Shown here: piece after piece, positions 41,866 to 50,074 of the stretch | How positions within the stretch are numbered: position 1 is the first letter of the stretch | Layout of the letters: the number at the start of each line of letters is the position of its first letter | Assembly (NCBI GenBank): GCA_019359015.1 | Contig: JAHHID010000060.1 | Location: forward strand, 1 to 50,074 | Length of the DNA: 50,074 nt | Direction: 5' to 3' | Source: Spirirestis rafaelensis WJT71-NPBG6 | GTDB taxonomy: Bacteria; Cyanobacteriota; Cyanobacteriia; Cyanobacteriales; Nostocaceae | The notes under the pieces: model-generated | Told to the model about the DNA's origin: nothing | The model's database searches: none | The model's input: only the letters and a program-made list of their open reading frames with translations | Translations under genes and position numbers: made by a program

Positions 41866-41939
41866 ATTTTCATTCGCAAAGAGGGGGGCAAACAGGATAA
41901 TTCTTTCTCCCTCATCTCCCTCCACTCCGTAAAATTTCT

Positions 41940-41972
41940 GGGATAGGCATGTTTTGCCTGTCCCTATTTTTT
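41940..41972 (+). terminator. Rho-independent terminator of htrA
   Basis: GGGATAGGC pairs with GCCTGTCCC (one G-U) around a 7-base loop and is followed by TATTTTTT. It lies about 75 bases past the stop. Confidence 0.85.
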
Positions 41973-42270
41973 ATGAAGCCTGTCCACATTTGTCAAACGA
42001 AGGACTCGCCCAATGAATCATATCCATTTTGTAGCATTGGAATTGGCAATAGAGTCTCGCTACAAAGTTGAGAAGACGGGAAGAAGCGTCCTAATTTAGC
42101 TAACTTTGAATGAGGATGGTAGATGCCTAGACTGTCTGGTTACAGTTTCCAGGCTTAGTAGTGACGTGAACGTAAATACTCACTGTAAAATCAACAAGTG
42201 CAAGTTGGTCTAATTTTCGGCTAAAAATGAGGCGAGGGGAAAGGCAAAATAAACAGATGTAGTAGCCACC
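41973..42270. other. Gene-free sequence after htrA
   Basis: No open frame with coding character is seen. The sequence contains CTAGACTGTCTGG and AACCAGACAG-like short repeats and leads into the MITE-like block. Confidence 0.4.
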
Positions 42271-42433
42271 TCTAAGAGAATGTTTGAAAAGTCTCACATA
42301 ACACATCAACTTTGACGTTACCCCCCAACCCCCCTTGTAAAGGGGGGCTTTAAGAGTCTATTTCCCCAACCTTGGAAAGGTTGGGTATTAAATACTTTTG
42401 GTAACAAAAATAGCTTTTCAAACATCCTCTAAG
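42271..42433. mobile_element. MITE-like element, TIR AGAGRATGTTTGAAAAG
   Basis: AGAGAATGTTTGAAAAG at about 42275 and CTTTTCAAACATCCTCT at about 42415 are inverted repeats with one mismatch. They enclose two GC-rich hairpins, CCCCCCTTGTAAAGGGGGG and CCCAACCTTGGAAAGGTTGGG. The 160-bp unit is non-coding. TCTAA is found at both outer edges and could be part of a target duplication. Confidence 0.7.
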
Positions 42434-42602
42434 ACTGAATATTAACTTGATCATCTAGAGTTCTCACCATTCTCTGTATCTGTCCCCATTTAATGACGCA
42501 CTTATCACGTCGGCTTAATCCCTAAATAAGTTGGTAAAAATTTCGGCAATGATATTTTGCCAAACGCAAAAATTTCTACCACAACGCAAACCAAGAATGC
42601 AT

Positions 42603-42878
42603 CTAACTCAGATAGAACGAAACACTAAACGCAAACGCTGCTAATATCACAGGAAACACTGCGCTAAACTCTAATTCCCGTGTTTTAATCATTTGTAGAC
42701 AATTCAGGGGAAGAAGCACAGGCCATAATGCAGTCGAGATAAAAAACATTACCACAGATAAAAATTTATCTTCTGGGGAAGAACTGGGATGGCGCAAGGT
42801 AAATCTGAGCCAATTGGTAAAAAAATAGCAAGTCATCAGCAGGTAACTAATAACTAAAGCTAATTGAATCTTATGCAC
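42603..42878 (-). CDS. Small two-helix membrane protein, uncharacterised
   Basis: GTG 42878 has AAGGAG eight bases upstream and is the best start; the GTG nine bases earlier overlaps that ribosome site. The 91-aa protein has membrane segments near the N terminus (ALVISYLLMTCYFFTNWL) and C terminus (FPVILAAFAFSVSFYLS) and a central hydrophobic stretch (VVMFFISTALWPVLLPLNCL). It resembles short hypothetical membrane proteins of filamentous cyanobacteria. No function is known and neighbours give no clue. Confidence 0.65.
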   Translation of the reverse strand: MHKIQLALVISYLLMTCYFFTNWLRFTLRHPSSSPEDKFLSVVMFFISTALWPVLLPLNCLQMIKTRELEFSAVFPVILAAFAFSVSFYLS

Positions 42879-43862
42879 GGTTAGCACTCCTTAAGCTATT
42901 TGATATTTACCAAGAATCATCTAGAAGAAATTATTGCGTCGTTTTGTCGGGGCAAATTCATCTGCTTGAACAGCGGTAGTTAATTTTTGAGTTTGATCTC
43001 AATGATACATTTTTCTATGAGATAAATGTTAGTAGAAAAGCCAAGACATATAAAACAGTACTTACACTTAATTTGGAATATAACTCAATAGGCTAGCAAT
43101 TACACTGATGATTTTCACTAGCTCAATCTTGTTCTTACCAACAATTTAATACTTTTCAAAAGAAAATTTCTCTGCTGTTACTTAAATTTAAACAAAGTAC
43201 TGCTACATACTTTCTTTCCGAAGCCAGCGTATAAAATATTTGATACTGACAGCAGATAAATTTAAGTATAAAGTTCTTTTGTTGAATTGCCTTTGTCAGT
43301 AGTTGCCAATCAAGGTTTGATTCTCCGAGGCTACACTTTTGTTCCTATGTCAAACATTTTATTAGTTTATTTAATGACTTTAATTGTAAGTATTCTTCCT
43401 AGGAAAATAATTCGATTGAATTGATGAAACAATATGACAGATAAAGTCCATAGCTTGTCAAACCTTGTTTTTTGTTTTTCTGTTCTTAGTATCAAATCCT
43501 GCTACATCCGTTATCGTTCATAAGTTTCCAGCATAACTAAAAATAAAAATTTATGTTGCCATTTTGGCATTTTATAAATTTATGTATTAAAAATTACTGA
43601 ATATTGCAAAAACACTACTTACAAATCGAATGCCCCTTGTAACCAATTTGGCGACAAAAAATCGTGAGTTCGCTCGACGCTTACCTTAACCGCCTATTAG
43701 TAGTGGCGATAGCGTCCGCTATCCCCTTTTTATGAGCGCCAAATTGGACACCATTTTTTCAAGCCTTGCCTCGGTAACGGAAAAAATGATTATCAAGTAT
43801 GTATATCAATATTGGTAAGTAAAGTTTTTCCTTAATATCAAAAACTATTTTTGACAATAAAG
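42879..43862. other. Long gene-poor stretch
   Basis: Nearly 1 kb of AT-rich sequence has no convincing gene. On the minus strand a short tail QKLTTAVQADEFAPTKRRNN (about 42925-42990) reads like the end of a protein, but a stop lies just upstream. A GCGATAGCGTCCGCTATCCC hairpin repeat is at about 43706-43725. No structured RNA family was recognised. Confidence 0.4.
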
Positions 43863-43863
43863 C

Positions 43864-43892
43864 AAAAATGCGCCATCAAATGATGACGCATG
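43864..43892 (-). terminator. Rho-independent terminator of the 34-aa ORF
   Basis: Arms ATGCGYCATCA and TGATGRCGCAT (minus strand) are followed by a run of five T. It lies 57 bases past the stop of the small ORF and supports that unit being transcribed. Confidence 0.7.
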
Positions 43893-43948
43893 GCAATAAA
43901 GTTTCTTATATCTGGTGGGAGTGATGCAAAAAATGTATGTATTGTAAG

Positions 43949-44053
43949 TTACTTTCCAGGAGAATGATCTTGCGGAAAGAGGTAAGCGATCGCTGCATAA
44001 CCAAATAAAGTTAGTACACTAACAAAAAATCCAGCAAAGAAAAAAGTAGACAT
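43949..44053 (-). CDS. 34-aa single-transmembrane miniprotein
   Basis: The minus-strand ATG at 44053 opens MSTFFFAGFFVSVLTLFGYA and continues AAIAYLFPQDHSPGK to TAA at 43951-43949. It has one membrane helix of about 22 residues and a short polar tail. The size and layout are those of small thylakoid subunits (Psb, Pet or Ndh type), but it matches none that I recognise. It has its own terminator. There is no Shine-Dalgarno sequence, which is common in cyanobacteria. Confidence 0.6.
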   Translation of the reverse strand: MSTFFFAGFFVSVLTLFGYAAIAYLFPQDHSPGK

Positions 44054-44337
44054 ATTAAGAAAGCATGTATGTTAATTATCAAAGAGATTACACAATGTTT
44101 CTCTGTTACCGAGCGATGCAAGAAAAAATGGTGAGATTTATTGTGCTCAAATTCCGATGAAAAGGGCGCAATTAGGCTCTTATATTTGCGAGAACTTTGA
44201 GCAGCACCCTTTATGTGCGAAACTATTACTTTCTATATTTTCAAGCTAGCAACTGGATATGACGTGACTGTGGCTAGTTTGTGTTAATAAGTTGTATCGT
44301 CAAATATATTTGCAGCGTCAATGAAAAAAATACTTTC
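44054..44337. other. Intergenic region upstream of the miniprotein gene
   Basis: This holds the presumed promoter of the minus-strand miniprotein gene and the 3' flank of the histidine kinase. An AGGGCGCAAT..GCACCCTTT pair (about 44163-44213) could fold as the kinase operon terminator. No gene is seen. Confidence 0.35.
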
Positions 44338-45450
44338 TCAAGCCAAAGGTAAGAAAAAACGAAACGTACTCCCATAGCCCAGTTTGCTTTCTACTTCAAT
44401 TTGACCACCTTGTAGTTCCACCAAACTGCGGGAGATAGTTAAACCAATACCGGTTCCTCCAGAATGGCGATCGCGTGATTGATCGGTTCGCCAAAAGCGC
44501 TCAAATACATGAGGTAAATCTTCTGGTGCAATCCCAATACCTGTATCAATAACTGCAATCCAAAGTTTTGATTCTTCAGTCCAAACACGAATGCTAATCG
44601 AACCTGTGGGAGTATAACGCACCGCATTTCCCAGCAAATTGACCAACACTTGTTCTGTGCGGTCAATATCCGCCAAAACAAAAGGCAGCGGTGATGGACA
44701 TTCTAAACGCAGAATTGGACCATCTTCTAGCAACTGGTCGGCAAATTTCTCTACCAATGACTCTAATAACGGACGCAGATTCATTGGTTGGATATTTACT
44801 GGCAAATAACCAGCTTCTGCCTTAGAAAGTTCTTGCAAATCGTTGACTAACCTTTCTAAGCGCTTAGTTTCTTTTGCTAACCGCTGATAAATCTCAGGAG
44901 TCGGCTTAATTCCGGCATCGGCAAGTTCTTCTAAGTAACCACGCACAACTGTTAGAGGTGTCCGCAGTTCATGGGTCATGTCTCCAATTAGTTCCCGACG
45001 CCGCGCTTCCACCCCTTCCAAACTTGCTGCCATTCGGTTTAAACTAGCACCGATTCGATTCAGTTCAGGAATACCAGACAACGGTAGTCTTTCATCAAGC
45101 TGACCGGCAGCAATCTTTTGAGTGATTTGTTCAATTTCGGTCAACTGCTGCATAATTCGTTTGGAAACCCAGTAACTCAATCCGCCGGCTGTTGTAGTAC
45201 CGACTAAAACTGACCAGAGAGTACTTCGTCGCCAAGCAAATTCAAATCCATCAACCAAGTCAGTACGAACATCGATTAAGCCGTAACCTTGATGTTCTAG
45301 TTTTTCTAAGTGCAGGACAAAAAAACGGGGTGAAGAAACTTTGCTGATGATGACGAGACTAGCTACCCCCACCATCATCACTACTAAGTGGGAGAAAAAT
45401 AGGCGCGACGCCAAAGGCAAAGATTTTGTTTTCTGCCAGCCCATTTTCAT
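44338..45450 (-). CDS. Sensor histidine kinase, two TM segments, HAMP
   Basis: The 370-aa kinase has transmembrane segments at about 17-37 and 77-95 with a short periplasmic loop of about 40 residues. A HAMP linker follows (96-150). HisKA has H160 (DMTHELRTPLTVVRGY) and the ATPase domain shows NLLGNAVRYTP, DTGIGIAPED and GTGIGLTISRSLVEL. It phosphorylates the response regulator whose stop codon directly touches its ATG (TAGATG). The architecture is BaeS-like. The small sensor loop suggests an ion or membrane-stress signal; the stimulus is unknown. Confidence 0.94.
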   Translation of the reverse strand: MKMGWQKTKSLPLASRLFFSHLVVMMVGVASLVIISKVSSPRFFVLHLEKLEHQGYGLIDVRTDLVDGFEFAWRRSTLWSVLVGTTTAGGLSYWVSKRIMQQLTEIEQITQKIAAGQLDERLPLSGIPELNRIGASLNRMAASLEGVEARRRELIGDMTHELRTPLTVVRGYLEELADAGIKPTPEIYQRLAKETKRLERLVNDLQELSKAEAGYLPVNIQPMNLRPLLESLVEKFADQLLEDGPILRLECPSPLPFVLADIDRTEQVLVNLLGNAVRYTPTGSISIRVWTEESKLWIAVIDTGIGIAPEDLPHVFERFWRTDQSRDRHSGGTGIGLTISRSLVELQGGQIEVESKLGYGSTFRFFLPLA

Positions 45451-46161
45451 CTAAACCACAGGCGCATCTTCAAATTTATAGCCTACCCCAACAACAGTTT
45501 TAATAAAATTAGGGTGAGTTTGGTCTGGCTCAATTTTTTTCCGCAAGCGAGCGACATGAGTATCCACCACCCGCTCATCACCAAAAAAGTTATCGCCCCA
45601 AAGTTTGTCAATTAGCTGGCTGCGGTTCCAAACTCTACCAGGATTGCTGACAAAGGTGCTTAATAAGTTAAATTCTAAGGTAGTTAAGTTCAAAATTTCC
45701 GATTCCTGAGAATTTTTTTGGCGGCTCGCAGTGCGCTGCTCTAAATCTACTATAAAATTTTGTGTACGGTACACCTGATTTTGTCCGCCTTGGCGGAGAC
45801 TACGCCGTAATAGTGCCCTGACTCTAGCAACTAACTCTCTAGGGCTGAATGGTTTTACCATGTAATCGTCAGCACCAGTAGATAAGCCAATTACGCGATC
45901 GATTTCCTCGCTTTTGGCGGTGAGCATCAAAATGTAAGGATCTTTGGCACCAGGTTTCTGGCGAATTCTGGCACAGACTTCCAGCCCATCCAAACCAGGA
46001 ATCATTAAATCTAAGATAATTAAATCTGGTGCTTGCTCTTGAAACATCCTTAAAGCACTCGTCCCATCCCGACTAATGCGACAGGAAAATCCTTCTTTTT
46101 CCAAAGAAAGTTGGATTAATTGAGCAATTTCTTGTTCATCTTCAACAATTAATATATCCAT
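45451..46161 (-). CDS. OmpR/PhoB-family response regulator
   Basis: The 236-aa regulator has a receiver domain with phospho-site D51 (LIILDLMIPGLDG), K in YMVKPFSPREL, and a C-terminal winged helix (LTTLEFNLLSTFVSNPGRVW, DTHVARLRKKI, IKTVVGVGYKF). The linker SLRQGGQNQVYR derives from a CTCCGCCAAGGCGG repeat of the interspersed Nostoc type. It is the first gene of the two-component operon, followed without spacing by the kinase. The target genes are not evident. Confidence 0.95.
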   Translation of the reverse strand: MDILIVEDEQEIAQLIQLSLEKEGFSCRISRDGTSALRMFQEQAPDLIILDLMIPGLDGLEVCARIRQKPGAKDPYILMLTAKSEEIDRVIGLSTGADDYMVKPFSPRELVARVRALLRRSLRQGGQNQVYRTQNFIVDLEQRTASRQKNSQESEILNLTTLEFNLLSTFVSNPGRVWNRSQLIDKLWGDNFFGDERVVDTHVARLRKKIEPDQTHPNFIKTVVGVGYKFEDAPVV

Positions 46162-46589
46162 CTGGCTATAGAGAGATTTCCCCGCTTGTCATTTTACAAA
46201 GGAAAACGGGATAGCTGCAATTTTGGCAAACAGGCGATCGCAAAGCTAATTTATGAATAGACAGTTGAGGTATTTTCGCAATAATTTTAAGGATTCTAGT
46301 CAAATACGCTTGCACGATCGCGCAAGCGCAAATAGGGATTACGCAATCCTTGAATTACTGGAAAACTAAAATTTGGTAGTTATTTAAAGCTGTCATTATC
46401 TTTAGTCTTCCCGGCGAAATTAAAAATATTTAAGATAAATTTATAAAAATTTATACAAAAACATAAAGGTGGGCATTGCCCACCCTACAGTTTCACTGAC
46501 GCATGATAAATAGGCGATCGCCAATGGTCAGCGATAAATTTTTGATGATTGTGATTTTATTGCATCCGGTGGCAATCGCAAATTCCTTC
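46162..46589. other. Intergenic region with GGTGGGCATTGCCCACC hairpin
   Basis: The hairpin GGTGGGCATTGCCCACC lies at about 46468-46484 and may terminate or separate the convergently reading flanks. No coding frame is convincing. HIP1-type sites are at 46236 and 46515. Confidence 0.5.
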
Positions 46590-47276
46590 TTAAAAGCTAG
46601 AGTTTGAGAGCGATCGGTAATTGTAGCCAGAATGAGGATCTTTTTGAATATATTGTTTAATGCTATCCAGGTCAATGAAGCAATCGGCAACATCAATCAA
46701 GCTGTCGCTACTCATCCCTCGCAAGCTGACGACTTCAACCCTAACTCCTTTGTAGCTCAAAGCATTAACCGCGTAAGCCAAATCCCCATGTCCACCGACT
46801 AAGACCGCAGTATCGTAGTAAGGTGATAAAGTTATCATATCTACAGCAATTTCTACATCCAGATTTGATTTTTTAGAACCATCCGGAAGCGAAATTAGCT
46901 CTTTGGTGACTACGCGATAGCCGTTGCGACGCATCCAGAAGAGAAAACCTTGTTGCTTTTCATTGCCACGATCTATTCCACTGTAAAAGAAAGCACGTAA
47001 TAATCTTGCATCTTGAGTTAAATGGCAGAGTAATTTAGCATAGTCAATTTCGATGCCGAGTTGCAAAGCGGTATGAAATAAGTTTGAGCCATCAATAAAG
47101 ATTGCTACTCGACCGCGATTTAAGCTATTGCAAATTAATTGATCACCTGAAGTATTTGGTCTATTGGTGTTTTCACTTTCGACACCAGTGTTCATAAGGC
47201 TTTGCCCTTGCCTACGTCGTTTCTCCTTGAGTATTTTATCTTGATTTGTTTCTTTGTTAAAAGTACTAATAGTCAT
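46590..47276 (-). CDS. LabA-like NYN domain protein
   Basis: In this 228-aa protein the NYN/PIN-type nuclease fold starts at about 55 (RVAIFIDGSNLFH, D62). It includes FWMRRNGYRVVTKELIS, SNLDVEIAVDMITLS and GGHGDLAYAVNALSYKGVRVEVVS, with acidic residues placed as in LabA. LabA and LalA of Synechococcus feed back on KaiC-dependent clock output; other NYN proteins act on RNA. A later start at Met28 (MNTGVESENT) is possible since the first 50 residues are low-complexity. No neighbour supports a specific pathway. Confidence 0.88.
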   Translation of the reverse strand: MTISTFNKETNQDKILKEKRRRQGQSLMNTGVESENTNRPNTSGDQLICNSLNRGRVAIFIDGSNLFHTALQLGIEIDYAKLLCHLTQDARLLRAFFYSGIDRGNEKQQGFLFWMRRNGYRVVTKELISLPDGSKKSNLDVEIAVDMITLSPYYDTAVLVGGHGDLAYAVNALSYKGVRVEVVSLRGMSSDSLIDVADCFIDLDSIKQYIQKDPHSGYNYRSLSNSSF

Positions 47277-48912
47277 TGATACCTCTATATTTTAAATCTG
47301 GGATATTTTTTAGGCAAATTGCCATTCTTATAATTTATGCATTTGTCTTCAGTTTAATAGCAAATAGTCTTCAGCAACTAAGTAAACATTCTAAAGTCCA
47401 CAGATCAGGAAAAATAACATTAATTCTTAAGTTTCCTTAGCGCCTTGAGCAACTTATATGCTTCTATTTTTATTTTAGCGGAGTTATTATTTCTTGCTTT
47501 CATGCATAATTTCTATTAATAAACAGTTAATAAATAACTAATGTATTCTGCACGAAAGTTAAATGTGCAACAAATTATCATTGGAATAATATTACATTTT
47601 TTCACGTTGATTTCTCAGATAATTTCCAACCTGGGAGCAAAGTATGAAGAATCATTTGCAAAAAATATTTAGTTAATAAAGAAATGAAATATCCGATTGA
47701 TGTCTCAAAAAGTTGCTTTTTTTGTCAAATAAAGGTAAAAATTAGTTTTTATAATGATAATTCCCGTTATATAGTACCGTTTGATGCTGGTGCTAGCTAT
47801 AAATACTCAAACGTTTGTAATCTACGGCAACAAAGCCGTAGATTATATGGCATGTTGCTGAGTCTAGCTCAGACAACACAGCTAAATGCGGAGTAAATAC
47901 ACAAAAATTTACTTGCGTCAAGCCTAACTGAGTATCTAAAGTGGTATTTTTCTATTCGTTATAAAAGTTACAACAAAAAAAATGAAGAATTTATGTAGAT
48001 TAACAAAACTATGTAAAATCAAAGTTGACTGATTCTAGTCAAAAGCTTTTTAGGCACATAAGCGTAAATAAATCTCCAGCCGTCAAACTCAGATCCGCAA
48101 CACCCACGAGTTATTTCAACACAGGGAGTCGTGATTTATTTTTATGGTACACCCTTACAAGCGGATGCAAGGCGGTTAGGGCAGAAAAAGCGATCGCTAT
48201 CTAGAAACACAAACTCAGGCAAGAGGACAATTCGCATTGCCTCAAGTAGCACCAAATACCAAGCAAAAAGTGGAACACAATCGATTGAGCGGCACTTTCG
48301 TTGTCAAGCGATATATTTTCAATGGCAATTTTTAGTTGGTAATTGCCACATTTAGCAGGATTTAGCGTGTTTGTAGCGAACGTTAAAAGCTACTCAATTG
48401 CATAATTTATCCTATTTTTTTGATTATTGTAAAAGTCTTTGCAATATTTAATAAACAATTGCAGTAAAAGGGATTAGGGATTGGGTATCAAATCGAAAAA
48501 TTATAGTGGAGCTTTGACTCAGCACCAAACTTTAAAAAACTTTTCCCCCTACAAGCGTACCCAGTACCCAGAAAGGCACGCGCTCCCAGAATGCCCTCAC
48601 CATACGTCTACATGGGTGATGGGATTCTGGGCGCGACACCTGGTAAATATTTACACTAAAACTTATTACATTTACTAAATATTTCTCATAGAGTTTTGAA
48701 TTTAAGAAATTAAATTTACAAAACTTAAACAAAAATAAAAGCTTTCCTCACAAGTTCCTCAAATTTGATAGCTATTCTGAAAACAGAGCTAAGTAGGTGG
48801 ACTTAAGTAAAGTAAACATTGAACTTTATTTAAACCAATTTACTTAATTTGTTGCATCGCTGATTGCTTTAATTTACGACTTACACCTTTATTATTATAA
48901 GTTTGACAAATC
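47277..48912. other. 1.6-kb gene-poor region
   Basis: No complete gene is supported. A perfect hairpin with arms AATCTACGGC/GCCGTAGATT is at 47819-47844. A minus-free open frame at 48180-48335 (plus strand; GRKSDRYLETQTQARGQF.., ending VVKRYIFNGNF) has protein-like composition but follows a stop and lacks a start, so it may be the tail of a decayed gene. Around 48550-48640 there are GTACCCAGTACCCAG and GGGATTCTGGG repeats. Confidence 0.4.
47819..47844. repeat. Perfect 10-bp-arm hairpin
   Basis: AATCTACGGC and GCCGTAGATT are separated by AACAAA. It stands alone in AT-rich sequence with no gene close by on either side. Confidence 0.7.
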
Positions 48913-49107
48913 ATGAATAACTGTCCTTGCTGTTCTGGATTACTTTTACGACATATACGCGGTTCTGAAGTTTACTATTTTTGCCGCAACTGTTGGCAAA
49001 CAATGCCATCATTGGATTCGGAAAACTACAAATTATCGCCAGATTTGGTATCTAGTTTATCAAGAAAAGGTCTCAGAGGAAAAGTAGTTAATGCAGCTGT
49101 TGCCTAG
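48913..49107 (+). CDS. Small zinc-ribbon protein
   Basis: The 64-aa protein starts MNNCPCCSGLLLRHI and contains YYFCRNCWQTMPSL. C4/C7 (with C6) and C24/C27 form a four-cysteine zinc site. Short proteins of this CPCC..FCxxCW type are conserved in filamentous cyanobacteria, with no established function. There is no Shine-Dalgarno sequence and no neighbour in operon distance. Confidence 0.7.
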   Translation: MNNCPCCSGLLLRHIRGSEVYYFCRNCWQTMPSLDSENYKLSPDLVSSLSRKGLRGKVVNAAVA

Positions 49108-49174
49108 TGTTAAATAAAATTAATCGGTTAACGCGTTGAGACAATTTGGCTTGCGTTATTTGAGGAATAATACA

Positions 49175-49312
49175 TTTAATCGCCTGCACCCTTCCAGGGT
49201 AGGACTACACAAACAAAGCCCGTCTGCACAAATTGCATTAGGTGCATATTCATGCAGAAATGGTATGAGTATAACCCCCTCTTTGTTGGCTTTGTTGCCG
49301 TGTGAATTTTAA
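49175..49312. repeat. Degenerate CACAAACAAAGCC-type repeat
   Basis: CCCTTCCAGGGTAGGACTAC, ACAAACAAAGCC and TGTTGGCTTTGTT echo the element at 37605-37700, but its arms have diverged and the centre differs. It is non-coding and next to the SH3 gene's 3' end. Confidence 0.5.
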
Positions 49313-49314
49313 TT

Positions 49315-49842
49315 TTAAGAACAACTGGTAAGGGCTGCACCACATTGGTCTTGCCTAGCCAACCAACCCTTAATACCTTTATATTGGACTTGCGCCCATT
49401 GTCCCTGACAGCCTAATAATTTAACACTGGTATTAGCAGGAGCTTTGCCTAATTTACGGCTTTTTGGATTGGTGCTGCTGTAAATATCTACGCCATTTGT
49501 ATTGTAGCCCCGCGTCGATATGCCTAAGTTTGGTAAATATGCCCAGCCAGTTCCTTTAAAACCGCTACCAATATTCTTTATCTGTGCCCAACTTCCCGAA
49601 GTAGCGACAATTTCAACTGTCTCGTTACCAGGTACTTTCCCTAAAATTCTGTTATTGGAACTTGCGCCATTCCGCACATTTAATCCTTGCAGATCTTTGT
49701 CGGTGATATAAGCAGAAATATCACACTTTTGTTGCTTGGTTGCTTGTGCGAAAACGATTTGATTAGCTATAGCAGTATTGGCGATCGCACTGATAAAACT
49801 TATTGCTAATCCCATCGTTAGCTTTGATGCTTGATTTTTCAC
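49315..49842 (-). CDS. Secreted bacterial-SH3 domain protein
   Basis: The 175-aa precursor has a signal peptide (about 1-33, cleavage near VFAQA). Two SH3b-like domains follow, about 45-105 (LNVRNGASSNNRILGKVPGN, SWAQIKN) and 112-165 (DIYSSTNPKSRKLGKAPANT, QWAQVQYKGIKGWLA). Such domains bind cell-wall peptides or surfaces. It has no catalytic domain, so it may be an accessory wall protein. Cysteines at the ends of the second domain could form a disulphide. Confidence 0.85.
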   Translation of the reverse strand: MKNQASKLTMGLAISFISAIANTAIANQIVFAQATKQQKCDISAYITDKDLQGLNVRNGASSNNRILGKVPGNETVEIVATSGSWAQIKNIGSGFKGTGWAYLPNLGISTRGYNTNGVDIYSSTNPKSRKLGKAPANTSVKLLGCQGQWAQVQYKGIKGWLARQDQCGAALTSCS

Positions 49843-49948
49843 TTTTTTGTCCTAATTTCTTCATGACAATACCAGAATTATGCACAGGATAAGAGCTTTT
49901 TCATTTTCAGATCAAGCACACCTGGGGTGCGATGTCTAACGACAAGCC

Positions 49949-50073
49949 TTACGAGGCGTGAAGCGTAAAGCCCCCGAATAGAATTCGGGGGATATAAGCG
50001 AATGAGCCAAATGAATTTGGCTTTAAAAACGATTTATCTATTTTTAAGATAGAATAGATAAATGCTAAACCTA
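49949..50073. repeat. Right copy of 125-bp contig-terminal inverted repeat
   Basis: This is the exact reverse complement of bases 1-125, starting TTACGAGGCGTGAAGCGTAA on its inner side. The window's last base extends one past the match. The inner boundaries (126 and 49948) differ in flanking sequence, so they mark true ends of homology, while the outer ends are cut off. Confidence 0.9.
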
Positions 50074-50074
50074 A

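Noticed and set aside
47684-47896. 70-codon plus-strand frame
   Set aside because: It lacks a ribosome site, runs through the hairpin at 47819-47844 and shows no conserved motif.
1-50074. Circular replicon from matching ends
   Set aside because: The terminal match is inverted, not direct, so the ends cannot be merged into a circle.

Overview
The window looks like one 50-kb contig from a filamentous, probably N2-fixing cyanobacterium of the Nostocales. Evidence is the very frequent HIP1 octamer (GCGATCGC), heptanucleotide and hairpin repeats of Nostoc type, and typical gene families: PxcA, PAM68, SbtA/SbtB, CphA2, COP23, LabA, DUF1823, DUF1517, Uma2, and caspase and STAND-like proteins. No rRNA, tRNA or CRISPR array was recognised. 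The two ends carry the same 125-bp sequence in inverted orientation, so they are most simply read as assembly breaks inside copies of one repeat.

Layout. (1) 1-4.3 kb: an ethylene-receptor-like hybrid histidine kinase lies between two copies of a block made of hairpin repeats plus the 3' end of a glycosyltransferase-TPR gene; one copy is intact and one is decayed. (2) 4.3-10.5 kb: a secreted-protease, COP23 and Ser/Thr-kinase cluster. It holds an S1 protease with 15 TPRs, COP23, a membrane kinase with an extracytoplasmic sensor, a remnant of a second protease-TPR gene and a third protease with a homopolymer frameshift. (3) 10.8-14.4 kb: an inorganic-carbon island with an SbtA-type bicarbonate transporter, a short SbtB-like P-II protein, a beta-carbonic anhydrase and the proton-extrusion protein PxcA. 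(4) 14.5-24.6 kb: acylphosphatase, DUF1823, two paralogous GH13 amylase-family enzymes, a DAHP synthase, and cyanophycin genes (CphA2, and CphB with a good NtcA-type promoter).

(5) 24.6-27.9 kb: decayed and intact AAA-like/STAND-type genes. (6) 28.2-36.2 kb: rpsO-PAM68, a MITE-like inverted repeat, a lone TnpB element just upstream of a second DAHP synthase, a lipoprotein, DUF1517, a pentapeptide-repeat protein and prephenate/arogenate dehydrogenase. (7) 36.2-40.4 kb: two Uma2 nucleases, then an EACC1 gene overlapping a caspase-FGE gene. The last ~120 bp of the caspase-FGE gene look like the variable region of a diversity-generating retroelement, although no reverse transcriptase or template repeat lies in the window. 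(8) 40.6-50 kb: an HtrA protease, a small membrane protein, a 34-codon single-TM ORF with its own terminator, a two-component pair, LabA, a zinc-ribbon protein, an SH3 protein and long gene-poor stretches.

The most interesting signals are the orphan DGR-like variable region in a conflict-type caspase operon, the protease/COP23/kinase cluster, and the repeated pattern of intact genes sitting next to decayed fragments of their own paralogs.
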